Source of the DNA: Candidatus Geothermocultor quzhuomuensis
GTDB lineage: Bacteria; Actinomycetota; Aquicultoria; Geothermocultorales; Geothermocultoraceae
Direction of reading: 5' to 3'
Assembly (NCBI GenBank): GCA_015711795.1
Contig: JACVJC010000002.1
Coordinates: forward strand, 1-64,000
DNA: 64,000 nt
Below the pieces are notes generated by a model that searched no databases, had not been told where the DNA came from, and saw only the letters and a program-made list of their open reading frames with translations. Positions 27,453 through 35,626 of this stretch are shown one piece after another. The first letter of the stretch is position 1. The number at the start of each line of letters is the position of its first letter. The translations under genes were made by a program, and so were the position numbers.

Positions 27453-28169
27453 TTGTCAATGAGGGAGCGCTCACTTCTTGAAAGTTTTAATTATGCTTTT
27501 GAAGGGATTGTTTATGTTTTTAAAACTCAAAGGAACTTAAAGATTCATTTCGGGGTTGGTTTTGTTGTTCTTTTGATCAGTCTTTTCTTTGACCTTTCTC
27601 GAGTTGAATTTATTGCTCTTCTTTTTTCTATTTCTTTAGTTATTTTATCTGAGATGATTAATTCAGCTATTGAATCAGCGATTGATTTGGTTGCTACAAC
27701 CCGTGACCCACTGGCGAAAGTGGCAAAAGATGTAGCGGCTGGCGCTGTTTTAGTAGCTAGTTTTAATGCTCTTATTGTGGGCTATTTAGTTTTTTTTAAT
27801 CGATTAAACCCTATAACAATAAGGGTTTTAGAAAAGATACGCCGCTCACCTGTTTATGTAACTGGTGTTAGCTTTATTTTAGTTTGTATTCTCACTGTGG
27901 TTGGTAAATCAATCACGGGCGGTAAAAGCATTTTTAGAGGTGGGTGGCCTAGTGGTCATAGTGCTTTAGCTTCTGTTCTTTTTACGGCGATTGCTTTTTT
28001 AAGCAAAGATTATCCTTATGGAGCTTTAGTTGCAACTCTCGGTTTCTTTTTGGCTTTTCTTGTTTTTCAAAGTCGGGTCGAAAAAAGAATTCATACTTGG
28101 TTTCAAGTAATAAGTGGAGCAATTCTGGGTTTTTTAATTACAACCTTACTTTTTCAAATTTTTTATTAG
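27453..28169 (+). CDS. DgkA-family lipid kinase fused to PAP2-like phosphatase domain
   Basis: Residues 1-120 are a prokaryotic diacylglycerol/undecaprenol kinase (three helices, ESFNYAFEGI, and the SEMINSAIESAID active segment with Glu67 and Glu74). Residues 130-238 are a PAP2-type membrane domain with PSGH (166-169) and SR...H (207, 208, 214). The usual Asp of the last PAP2 motif is Gln218. Such a protein could both phosphorylate and dephosphorylate a lipid carrier such as undecaprenol. The start is TTG 27453 or ATG 27459. It is co-transcribed with ybeY, from which it is separated by one base. Confidence 0.88.
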   Translation: MSMRERSLLESFNYAFEGIVYVFKTQRNLKIHFGVGFVVLLISLFFDLSRVEFIALLFSISLVILSEMINSAIESAIDLVATTRDPLAKVAKDVAAGAVLVASFNALIVGYLVFFNRLNPITIRVLEKIRRSPVYVTGVSFILVCILTVVGKSITGGKSIFRGGWPSGHSALASVLFTAIAFLSKDYPYGALVATLGFFLAFLVFQSRVEKRIHTWFQVISGAILGFLITTLLFQIFY

Positions 28170-28184
28170 AAAGGGTGAAATTAA

Positions 28185-29465
28185 TTGGAGGGGAGTTTGG
28201 TTTCATTTATTGCACTTGTAATTCTCCTTTTGCTTTCTGGTTTTTTTTCTTCTTCTGAGACAGCTTTAATTTCTCTTAGTCGCGCTAAGGTTAAGCACTT
28301 AGTTGAGAAAAAAGAGCCTAACGCTGAGATAATTGCTAATCTTCTTTCTCATTCCCCTCGGCTTTTAGCTGCCATTTTGCTCGGAAATAATCTTGTTAAT
28401 ATAATGGCATCAGCTTTAGCAACGGCCATTGCAATAAGACATTTTAAAAGCTATGGCGTTGGAATTGCCACTGGTGTGATGACTTTTTTAATTCTAGTCT
28501 TTGGAGAAATTGGGCCTAAGACTTATGCTATCCGTCATGCTGAAAAAATTGCCCTTCGGTCTGCTAAATTAATCAATGTCTTCATTGTAATTTTGTATCC
28601 TATTGCCCGCTTGCTTGTTTTTGTTTCTAATCTTTTCCTTAGACTTTTTGGACAAGCAGCCATTCATGAAGAGCCATTTTTAACTGAAGGGGAGATAAAA
28701 GCGATGTTAGCTATGGGTGAGGAGGAAGGCATCATTGAAGAAGGAGAGCGAGAAATGATTCATAGTATTTTTGAATTTGGAGATACTATTGTCAAAGAAG
28801 TCATGGTTCCAAGGATGGATGTTATTTGTATTGATAGCAAAAAAACTTTAGCGGAATCATTAAGGGTCATTTTAGAGGAGGGATATTCGAGAATTCCTGT
28901 TTTTGAGGAAAATAGAGACAATATCATTGGAATACTTTATGCTAAAGACATCTTACCATTTTTAGCTCGAGGTGAAACAAAGAAAAAAGTAAAAGAAGTG
29001 ATTAGACCGGCTTATTACGTCCCGGAATCAAAAAGGGTTAATGAACTGCTCAGAGAGCTTCAAAAAAATAAAGTTCATATGGCGATTGTTTTAGATGAAT
29101 ATGGGGGGACTGCTGGTATAGTGACGATAGAGGACCTTCTTGAAGAAATTGTGGGCGAGATTTTCGATGAATATGATTTAGAAGAAGAGCCTATGATTGA
29201 AAAGCTTAAAGATGGGCAAATAAGAGTTGATGCCAGACTTGATTTAGATGAAGCCAGAGAAAATCTTGGTTTTACTTTTCCTGAAGATGTTGAGTCTGAA
29301 ACTTTTGGTGGCTTTGTCTATAGCTTACTTGGAAGAGTCCCTGAGGAGGGAGAGACTATTACCTTTAATAATTTTCTTTTCACTATTGAGAAAGTAAAAC
29401 AAAGACGCATCTCTAAAATATTAGTTAAAAAATTGGAAAAATCTGAGAAAAAGGAAGAAAGTTGA
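28185..29465 (+). CDS. CNNM/CorC-type transporter with CBS pair
   Basis: A 426-residue HlyC/CorC family protein: DUF21 transmembrane domain with SSSETALISLSRAKV near residue 22-36 and three to four helices to about 160. A CBS pair follows (VMVPRMDVICID and HMAIVLDEYGGTAGIVTIED), then a C-terminal CorC_HlyC domain (about 330-410). Relatives export Mg2+ or Na+; older hemolysin labels are not functional evidence. The TTG start follows AAAGGGTGA. A CNNM gene close after ybeY is typical of Actinomycetota. Confidence 0.92.
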   Translation: MEGSLVSFIALVILLLLSGFFSSSETALISLSRAKVKHLVEKKEPNAEIIANLLSHSPRLLAAILLGNNLVNIMASALATAIAIRHFKSYGVGIATGVMTFLILVFGEIGPKTYAIRHAEKIALRSAKLINVFIVILYPIARLLVFVSNLFLRLFGQAAIHEEPFLTEGEIKAMLAMGEEEGIIEEGEREMIHSIFEFGDTIVKEVMVPRMDVICIDSKKTLAESLRVILEEGYSRIPVFEENRDNIIGILYAKDILPFLARGETKKKVKEVIRPAYYVPESKRVNELLRELQKNKVHMAIVLDEYGGTAGIVTIEDLLEEIVGEIFDEYDLEEEPMIEKLKDGQIRVDARLDLDEARENLGFTFPEDVESETFGGFVYSLLGRVPEEGETITFNNFLFTIEKVKQRRISKILVKKLEKSEKKEES

Positions 29466-29848
29466 AGGAGAGAGAGTTAATTGAACTAGCAAGAAAAGTT
29501 CTTAAAAATTCTTATTCTCCTTATTCAAAGGTAGAAGTAGCAGCTGTTCTCTTAACAAAAGACGGAAAAGTTTTTACTGGTGCAAATATTGAAAATGCTT
29601 CTTATGGACTTTCTATTTGTGCTGAACGGGCTGCAGTGTTTCAAGCTGTTACTAATGGCTATCGAGATTTTTCCAAGATTGTTATCTGCTCTAATCTAAT
29701 TAAACCTATTTTACCATGTGGTGCTTGCTGCCAAGTTCTTTTTGAATTTAGCCCTCAAATTAAAATTATTACTATGAATAAGAATGGGATTAAAGAAACT
29801 TTTAACTTAAAAGAGGTTTTTCCTCGTGGCTTCAGATTGACCAAGTAG
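29462..29848 (+). CDS. cdd: Cytidine deaminase
   Basis: Homotetrameric-type Cdd of 128 residues for pyrimidine salvage. Zinc ligands are Cys53 (with catalytic Glu55 in CAERAA), Cys86 and Cys89 (PCGACC). SPYSKVEVAAVLLTKDG is the N-terminal family signature. The TTG start overlaps the previous stop by 4 nt and has AAGGAAG upstream. With deoC nearby this forms a small nucleoside salvage pair. Confidence 0.95.
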   Translation: MKERELIELARKVLKNSYSPYSKVEVAAVLLTKDGKVFTGANIENASYGLSICAERAAVFQAVTNGYRDFSKIVICSNLIKPILPCGACCQVLFEFSPQIKIITMNKNGIKETFNLKEVFPRGFRLTK

Positions 29849-29913
29849 CAAATTCCAATTTAATGCAGGTTTTCCTACTTTCTCACAAATTGGGAGAAAG
29901 GTGATTTAAAAAG

Positions 29914-30372
29914 ATGGATTTGGAGGTCAAATTAATTTCTCGTATTCCCCTCAGTTTAATGAAAAAAATTGTTGTTTTAGAGGAAGAAGCATTTGGTAGA
30001 GGTGGCCTTAACGAGTGGCATCTTCCTTTTATTGGAAGGCATGGGCGACTTTTTATTTTAAAAAAAGATGGTGAACCAATTGGTTTAGCGGAATTGATAA
30101 AAGATTGGCAAGAGCCTGAGACTGCTTTTTTAATCGGTTTTACAATTAAAAAAGGCGAAAGGGGGAAAGGTAGGGGTTATTTCTTTTTTAAGGAGATTAT
30201 TAAGCAAATTAGCCTTGAGATTAAAACCCTTTATTTAACGGTTTCGCCAAAAAACCTTTCTGCTCTTCATTTATATGAGAAGTTTGGCTTTACTAAAGAG
30301 AAATTTCTTAAAAATGAATATGGGGAGGGAGAAGATAGATGGCTCTTAAAGTTAGAACTGCAAAGGATTTAG
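29914..30372 (+). CDS. GNAT-family N-acetyltransferase
   Basis: A 152-residue GNAT fold protein resembling RimI-type acetyltransferases. The acetyl-CoA loop reads KKGERGKGRGYFFFKEII near residues 88-105, followed by LYLTVSPKNLSALHLYEKFGF. The substrate cannot be deduced. It overlaps deoC by 34 nt. Confidence 0.85.
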   Translation: MDLEVKLISRIPLSLMKKIVVLEEEAFGRGGLNEWHLPFIGRHGRLFILKKDGEPIGLAELIKDWQEPETAFLIGFTIKKGERGKGRGYFFFKEIIKQISLEIKTLYLTVSPKNLSALHLYEKFGFTKEKFLKNEYGEGEDRWLLKLELQRI

Positions 30373-31091
30373 CGAAACTGATAGACTATACTCTTTTAAA
30401 GCCAGAAGCAACCAAGAAGGAGATTAGTAAACTATGCCAAGAAGCTAAGAGATATGGTTTTGCTTCGGTTTTTGTTAATCCCTGTTATGTTAAGTTAGCT
30501 TCGAGGTTACTTAAAAATTCAGAAGTAAAAGTGGGAACAGTTGTTGGATTCCCTTTAGGAGCTAACACTTTTTCCACTAAAGCTTTTGAAGCTAGGGAAG
30601 CGATAAAATTAGGAGCAAGTGAAATTGATATGGTTATTAATGTTGGCTTTTTAAAATCAGCTGATTTAAAACTTGTCCAGCAAGATATTGAAGAAGTAGC
30701 CAAAGTGGTAAGGCAAATGGGAGATAAGGCTGATAAAAATATTGTATTTAAAGTAATTATTGAAACTTGTTTTTTAAACCAGGAGGAAAAAGTAAAAGCT
30801 GCTCAATTAGCTGAAAAAGCTGGTGCTGAATTTGTTAAAACTTCAACCGGATTTGGAACAGCTGGAGCAAATCTAAATGATGTCAAGCTTTTAAGAAAGC
30901 ATCTCAGTGATAAGGTGAAAATAAAAGCTTCAGGGGGAATTAGAACCTTCGAGCAAGCTCTCGATATGTTGAAGGCAGGTGCTGATAGAATTGGCACCAG
31001 CTCAGGAGTAATGATTATAAAGGAAGCCCAAAAGAAGCTAAAGGCTGAAGCAAAAAGAGCTGAAGCACTTGAAGAGCTGAATAATGGATAA
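30339..31091 (+). CDS. deoC: Deoxyribose-phosphate aldolase
   Basis: DeoC cleaves 2-deoxyribose-5-phosphate to glyceraldehyde-3-phosphate and acetaldehyde. The Schiff-base lysine is Lys167 in EFVKTSTGF; the relay lysine lies in KIKASGGIRT; ASEIDMVINVGFLKS is the substrate-side motif. The 250-residue length fits class I bacterial DeoC. GGGGAGGGAG precedes the ATG, which lies inside the GNAT gene. Confidence 0.96.
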   Translation: MALKVRTAKDLAKLIDYTLLKPEATKKEISKLCQEAKRYGFASVFVNPCYVKLASRLLKNSEVKVGTVVGFPLGANTFSTKAFEAREAIKLGASEIDMVINVGFLKSADLKLVQQDIEEVAKVVRQMGDKADKNIVFKVIIETCFLNQEEKVKAAQLAEKAGAEFVKTSTGFGTAGANLNDVKLLRKHLSDKVKIKASGGIRTFEQALDMLKAGADRIGTSSGVMIIKEAQKKLKAEAKRAEALEELNNG

Positions 31092-31138
31092 AACTTTTGA
31101 ACTTCATCCTTCAAGTCTTCCGTCTATTAAGTGGTGGG

Positions 31139-31888
31139 ATGACTCTTTATAAAACCAAAGCAATAATTTTGAGAACAAGAAAGTTTGGCGAAGCTGACCG
31201 CATAATTACCCTTTTTTCACCTAATTGCGGTAAGATAAAAGCAATTGCTAAAGGAATTAGAAAGACCAAAAGTAAATTTGGAGCTCGGCTGGAACCCTTC
31301 AGTTATGTTAACTTACTTTTATATAAGGGGAAAAATTTAGATATTATTACTCAAGTTGAAACAATCGACTCTTTCCAAAAAATTCGGGAAGACTTAAAAA
31401 AACTTTCCGCTGGTTCAGTTGTTTTAGATTTACTTGAGAAAGTCTCTTTAGAGTCAGAGAGCAACTATCCATTATTTGAACTTTCTCTTTCCTTTTTCGA
31501 AAAAATCTCTTCAAGCATTGAGGGATTAGAGTTTCTCTTGATGGGTTTTGAAATAAAATCCTTAGCCCTTTTAGGTTATCAACCAATTCTTACTCACTGC
31601 TCTTTTTGTCAAATTAATTTAAATAAAGATAAAAAATGGTTTAGTTTTTCCCGAGGCGGCGTTCTTTGTGATAATTGTGCAAAAGATATAGATGACGCTA
31701 TTTTGCTAACTATTTCTGATTTTCTTTTAAAACTCCTCAATTCAAACTGGGAAGAAATATCCCAGTTTAAAGCAAAAAGAGAAATTGTAATAGAACTCTT
31801 GAAGTTCCTTGAGGACTATTTTTATTATTATCTTCAACTTAAACTAAAGAGTAAAGCTTGGTGGAATCAAGTCTTGAAAATAATTTAA
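31139..31888 (+). CDS. recO: DNA repair protein RecO
   Basis: RecO loads RecA with RecR and anneals single strands. The N-terminal OB fold has LYKTKAIILRTRKFGEADRI, and a zinc finger near residues 150-185 has CSFC...CDNC. The in-frame frame opens at 31097, but the ATG at 31139, preceded by GGTGGG, gives the conserved RecO N-terminus. About 249 residues. In many genomes recO follows era; era is not present here. Confidence 0.93.
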   Translation: MTLYKTKAIILRTRKFGEADRIITLFSPNCGKIKAIAKGIRKTKSKFGARLEPFSYVNLLLYKGKNLDIITQVETIDSFQKIREDLKKLSAGSVVLDLLEKVSLESESNYPLFELSLSFFEKISSSIEGLEFLLMGFEIKSLALLGYQPILTHCSFCQINLNKDKKWFSFSRGGVLCDNCAKDIDDAILLTISDFLLKLLNSNWEEISQFKAKREIVIELLKFLEDYFYYYLQLKLKSKAWWNQVLKII

Positions 31889-32037
31889 CTTCTTTATTCA
31901 CTTCTGCTTATATTTTTATAATTTTAAAATAAATTAAAAAGTTCAATGGTTAACCAAGAACTTGAAAATCAGACGGCTTTTAGTCAAACAATTTTCTTTT
32001 AGTTGAATTAAATTTCTCAAGTAATGTCATATCTTTA

Positions 32038-32046
32038 TGATAAAAT
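32038..32046 (+). promoter_or_regulatory. Extended -10 element before the small membrane gene
   Basis: TGA then TAAAAT (32041-32046), about 33 nt before the ATG at 32079. The spacer 31889-32063 holds no ORF. No clear -35. Confidence 0.35.
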
Positions 32047-32078
32047 TTTAAAAATGCTTTTTTATGAAAGGAGGAGGA

Positions 32079-32399
32079 ATGAAGATAATTTTTGTCTCAG
32101 GATTCATAGGATTATTTTTTGGTGTTATTGATTGGTTTATTGTTTCCCGTTTGGAAATGGAAAACAAAAAGATGGTTCAGATTAGTGGGCTTTTTAGTCG
32201 CTCTGCCATTGGTTTTTTTACTGGAGCTGCAGTTGTTGGAATGGCAGCTGAGCCTTGGAGAGGAGCCCTTGCAGGAGCAATCACGGGTCTTTGGATAAGC
32301 TTGCCTCCCTCTTTTGTTAACCGTTCTTACAAGGAGATTGTCCCATTGGGGATTATTTATGGATTAATCATTGGAATTGTTGCCTCTTTTTTAATTTAA
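32079..32399 (+). CDS. Small glycine-rich membrane protein, unknown
   Basis: A 106-residue hydrophobic protein I do not recognise. It shows about four membrane helices (roughly 3-22, 42-60, 64-82 and 89-106) with small-residue patterns such as GFFTGAAVVGMAAEPWRGAL. An ATG at 32064 lies in frame, but AAAGGAGGAGG sits between it and 32079, so 32079 is the real start. It is flanked by its own promoter-like signal and by a gap before the DUF1858 gene, so it may be a single-gene unit. Confidence 0.7.
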   Translation: MKIIFVSGFIGLFFGVIDWFIVSRLEMENKKMVQISGLFSRSAIGFFTGAAVVGMAAEPWRGALAGAITGLWISLPPSFVNRSYKEIVPLGIIYGLIIGIVASFLI

Positions 32400-32486
32400 T
32401 TATTATGACTCATTAATAAAGCTGTTTTTAAATTATTTTAATCTATCTGGAGTGCTTTTTTGCTTATACCTATTCTTAAAGAAATT

Positions 32487-32495
32487 TGTTATTAT
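32487..32495 (+). promoter_or_regulatory. Extended -10 element before the DUF1858-asp23 operon
   Basis: TGT followed by TATTAT (32490-32495), about 40 nt upstream of the DUF1858 ATG. No convincing -35. It would serve the DUF1858-Asp23-fakA-degV-recG cluster. Confidence 0.35.
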
Positions 32496-32535
32496 TAAAC
32501 TAGGCTAGGGTGGCGGCTGAGAGGAGAGATAAGTA

Positions 32536-32760
32536 ATGGTGGAATTCAAGAAGGAAATGATCATTCTCAAAGCCTTAAAGAGTCATCCTAGGGTCAAAGA
32601 AGTTTTCCTTAAGTATGGGATGGGCTGCACAATTTGTATGGGAGCGGTGACGGAAAGCATCGAAGTAGGAGCAAAGTTACATGGCGTTGATGTTGAAACA
32701 ATAATTAAAGAGTTAAATAATCTGAAAGCAAATGGGGAAAAGAAAAGAGGAAAGCGCTGA
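32536..32760 (+). CDS. DUF1858-domain protein
   Basis: A 74-residue protein matching the DUF1858 / ScdA N-terminal-like pattern: an N-terminal helix, then LKYGMGCTICMGA with a CxxC pair, then a helix ending in VDVETIIKELNNL. Such domains are found with hybrid-cluster and iron-sulphur repair proteins in anaerobes, but no function is proven. GAGAGGAGAG precedes the ATG. Its 3' end overlaps the Asp23 gene by 29 nt, so translation is coupled. Confidence 0.82.
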   Translation: MVEFKKEMIILKALKSHPRVKEVFLKYGMGCTICMGAVTESIEVGAKLHGVDVETIIKELNNLKANGEKKRGKR

Positions 32761-33097
32761 AGAGATTTTGGGGAAAGTGAAAATATTCCCAGATGTCATT
32801 GCTGAGCTAGCAGGATTAGCTGCTTTAGAAAGTTATGGTGTAGTTAGAATGGTCAATCCAAGTTGGCCAGCTGGAATTGGCCAATTGTTTAGTCGGGACA
32901 AACTAAGGAAAGGCATTAAGGTAGCTTTTTCAGAGGACAGTAAAGTTAAAATTGAGCTTTATATTATTATTAAATATGGAGTTAATCTTATTGAAGTAGC
33001 TAAAAATTTAATTGAACGGGTTAAATACGAGGTTGAAAGGCATACTCAATTAGAAGTAGAGAAAGTCGATGTTTATGTTCGTGGTATTAAAGTGTAG
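32732..33097 (+). CDS. Asp23/Gls24-family envelope stress protein
   Basis: A 121-residue Asp23 protein: VKIFPDVIAELAGLAALESYGVV is the typical N-terminal helix and strand, followed by KVAFSEDSKVKIELYIIIKYG and a C-terminal VEKVDVYVRGIKV. In Gram-positive bacteria Asp23-like proteins sit at the membrane and accompany fakA. No good ribosome-binding site is seen at the ATG, which lies in the DUF1858 gene. Confidence 0.9.
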   Translation: MGKRKEESAEEILGKVKIFPDVIAELAGLAALESYGVVRMVNPSWPAGIGQLFSRDKLRKGIKVAFSEDSKVKIELYIIIKYGVNLIEVAKNLIERVKYEVERHTQLEVEKVDVYVRGIKV

Positions 33098-33123
33098 AAA
33101 TAACTAAGGAGTCCAATCAATTA

Positions 33124-34719
33124 ATGCCATTCACAATTCAACCCAAAGATATTATTTTACTAATCAAGGGAGGTTTTTCTAATTTAAAGAAACATCAATC
33201 TGAAATTGATAGACTAAATGTTTTCCCTGTTCCTGATGGCGATACGGGAACCAATATGGTTTTAACCCTTCAAGCAATTTTAGAAGAGGTTGACAAAGCA
33301 AACTCCGCTGATAAGGCTTCTTTAATAAATGCTATTATTTTTGGTGCTTTGATGGGAGCTCGAGGAAACTCAGGCGTTATTCTTTCTCAGATAATTAAAG
33401 GTTTCTGTGATACTTTTCGCCAATTTGATACAATTAACTCCCATGTTCTAATTGACGCTTTCCAAAATGCAGTTCGCGTTGCTTATCAAGCAGTTAGAAA
33501 ACCGGTTGAAGGAACAATGCTTACTGTTATCCGTGATGCAGCCATAGCTGTAAAAAATTTAAAAAACCAAGAGGTTTTAATTGAAAAAGTTTTTGAGGTT
33601 GCACTTAAAGAAGCAAGAGATTCTCTCCTGCGTACCCCAGATCTTCTCCCAGTTCTTAAAGAAGCTGGTGTAGTTGATGCTGGGGGATTTGGGTTAGTAG
33701 CTATGGTTGAAGGGGTTCTTTCCACTTTAAAGAAAGAAGAGATTAAAGTGATGAGCAATTTGGCTATACCTAAGGTTTTATTACAACAAAAAGAAGAATC
33801 ACTGGAGTTTCTCTATTGCACTGAGTTTGTTCTTAAGGGAGAAAAATTGAGAAGAGATGACTTGGAGAAAAAGTTAGAAAACAAGGGAGATTCTTTAATG
33901 GTTGTATGGGGAGATGAAAGCTTGAGAGTTCATATTCATACTAATTTTCCTGGTGATGTTTTAAATCTTGCTACTTCATTGGGGACACTTTCCCAAATTA
34001 GAATCAATAATATGCAAGAACAGATGGAGGAAAGAAAATCTAAATTAGTAGCTCAAGCTGACTCTGGAGTTGGAATTGTGGCTGTTGCTAATGGAGAGGG
34101 GATAAAAGAAGTTTTAAAGAGTTTAGGGGTTCAACGCATTGTTGAAGGTGGCCAAACTATGAATCCAAGTGCTCAAGAATTATTAAAAGAGGTTGAAGGT
34201 TGTCCCAGCTCAGAAGTGATAATTTTACCAAATAATAAAAATATTATTTTAACAGCTGAACAAGTAAAGACTCTTTCTCCCAAAAAAGTTTATATAATAC
34301 CAACAGTAAATGTTCCTCAAGCCTTTTCAGCTTTGGTTGCTTTTACTCCTAACCGCTCCTTTGCAGAAAATCTCAAAGAGATGAACGAAGCAATTTCAAG
34401 AGTAAAAGTAGGTGAAATTACCCGAGCCGTTCGAGATTGTGAGGTGAATGGAGAAAAAGTTGAGCAAGGAAAGTATCTGGGGATTTTTAATGGGGAGATT
34501 GTAATTTCTGGAAACTCATTGATTAAAGTTACGTCAGAGCTTCTTAGTAAAATAGTTAGTGATGAAGATAGCTTAATAACTTTTCTCTTCAATGACGAGG
34601 TGAGCGATGAGGAAAAGAAAAAAATTAAGGGAGAAGCCGAAAAAAAATTTCCTCAACACGAAATTGAAATGTATAATGGTGGTCAACCCCTTTACCAATT
34701 AATAATCTCAGTCGAGTAA
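33124..34719 (+). CDS. fakA: Fatty acid kinase FakA (DhaL/DAK-like)
   Basis: A 531-residue kinase with an N-terminal DhaL ATP-binding domain (NVFPVPDGDTGTNMVLTL near 31-48; GARGNSGVILSQI near 78-90), a middle linker, and a C-terminal Dak1_2/DegV-like domain. With a DegV-type FakB subunit, FakA phosphorylates exogenous fatty acids for lipid synthesis. The next gene is degV, and Asp23 precedes it, the conserved asp23-fakA layout. AAGGAG lies 11 nt before the ATG. Confidence 0.92.
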   Translation: MPFTIQPKDIILLIKGGFSNLKKHQSEIDRLNVFPVPDGDTGTNMVLTLQAILEEVDKANSADKASLINAIIFGALMGARGNSGVILSQIIKGFCDTFRQFDTINSHVLIDAFQNAVRVAYQAVRKPVEGTMLTVIRDAAIAVKNLKNQEVLIEKVFEVALKEARDSLLRTPDLLPVLKEAGVVDAGGFGLVAMVEGVLSTLKKEEIKVMSNLAIPKVLLQQKEESLEFLYCTEFVLKGEKLRRDDLEKKLENKGDSLMVVWGDESLRVHIHTNFPGDVLNLATSLGTLSQIRINNMQEQMEERKSKLVAQADSGVGIVAVANGEGIKEVLKSLGVQRIVEGGQTMNPSAQELLKEVEGCPSSEVIILPNNKNIILTAEQVKTLSPKKVYIIPTVNVPQAFSALVAFTPNRSFAENLKEMNEAISRVKVGEITRAVRDCEVNGEKVEQGKYLGIFNGEIVISGNSLIKVTSELLSKIVSDEDSLITFLFNDEVSDEEKKKIKGEAEKKFPQHEIEMYNGGQPLYQLIISVE

Positions 34720-34771
34720 TTTCAAATATTTTTGGCAACTAAATAAAGGTAGATCTGGGAAGATGTGAGTT

Positions 34772-35620
34772 ATGGAAAAAATTGGAATTGTGGTTGATAG
34801 CACAGCTGATTTACCCCTTTCTTTTTATCGAGAAAATAATGTTAAAATGGTCCCTTTGACAGTTAGGTTTGGCGAGGAAGTGTATAAGGATTGGATTGAG
34901 ATGCCACCTAGTCAATTTTACAAGCTCCTTAAAGACACCAATGTTTTACCTAAGACTTCTCAACCAACGGTTGCTGAGTTTATTCAAGTATATCAGAAGC
35001 TTTCAAGGGATTTTAGTCATATCATTTCTCTTCATCTTTCTTCAAAATTGAGTGGGACTGTCAACTCGGCGGAACTTGCTCGAAAAGAAATTAAGGTGCC
35101 AGTGACGATAATTGATTCTAAGACTGTTTCAGGCGGGATCGGTCTCATTTTAAAAAAGATGGTCGAGGCTCGCGATGAAGGTAAAACTGCAACAGAAATA
35201 ATCAATTTAACTCAAAAAATTATTGAGAAAATGAAATTGATTGCTTGTCTTCAAACTCTAAAATACTTAGAGATGGGAGGGAGGATTGGGAAAGCCCAAG
35301 CTTTTTTAGGCAGCCTCCTTGATATTAAGCCTTTTATCACTTTTGAGGATGGGATTGTTGCTCCTTACAAGAGAGTCAGGGGAGCTAAAAGAGTTTTAAG
35401 AGAACTGGTCAGAAGTTTAAAGGAAGAAGTTGGAGAAGATAGACCTATCCATTTAGGCTTAGCTCATGGTGATAATCAAGCTCAGCTTAATGAACTTAAA
35501 ACTTTAATTGAGGAAGAAGGGTTTAATTGTTTATCCTTTATGGTTACTGAAATAGGCAGTGTAATCGGTACTTACGCTGGACCAGGAGCTTTGGCTATTT
35601 TCTTCTATCCTGAGGAGTAG
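34772..35620 (+). CDS. DegV-family fatty-acid-binding protein (FakB-like)
   Basis: A 282-residue DegV protein that buries a fatty acid: IVVDSTADLP at the start, TSQPTVAEFIQVYQKL, HLSSKLSGTVNSA, and the C-terminal EIGSVIGTYAGPGALAIFF. FakB proteins present the fatty acid to FakA, whose gene lies immediately upstream. Ligand preference cannot be read from sequence. Confidence 0.92.
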   Translation: MEKIGIVVDSTADLPLSFYRENNVKMVPLTVRFGEEVYKDWIEMPPSQFYKLLKDTNVLPKTSQPTVAEFIQVYQKLSRDFSHIISLHLSSKLSGTVNSAELARKEIKVPVTIIDSKTVSGGIGLILKKMVEARDEGKTATEIINLTQKIIEKMKLIACLQTLKYLEMGGRIGKAQAFLGSLLDIKPFITFEDGIVAPYKRVRGAKRVLRELVRSLKEEVGEDRPIHLGLAHGDNQAQLNELKTLIEEEGFNCLSFMVTEIGSVIGTYAGPGALAIFFYPEE

Positions 35621-35626
35621 CTTTAA

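Noticed and set aside
34317..34592. Minus-strand ORF of 91 codons opposite fakA
   Set aside because: Mirror frame of a strong coding region; no family signature and no promoter or ribosome-binding site.
34869..35051. Plus-strand 60-codon ORF within degV
   Set aside because: Alternative frame of the degV gene with no signal of its own.
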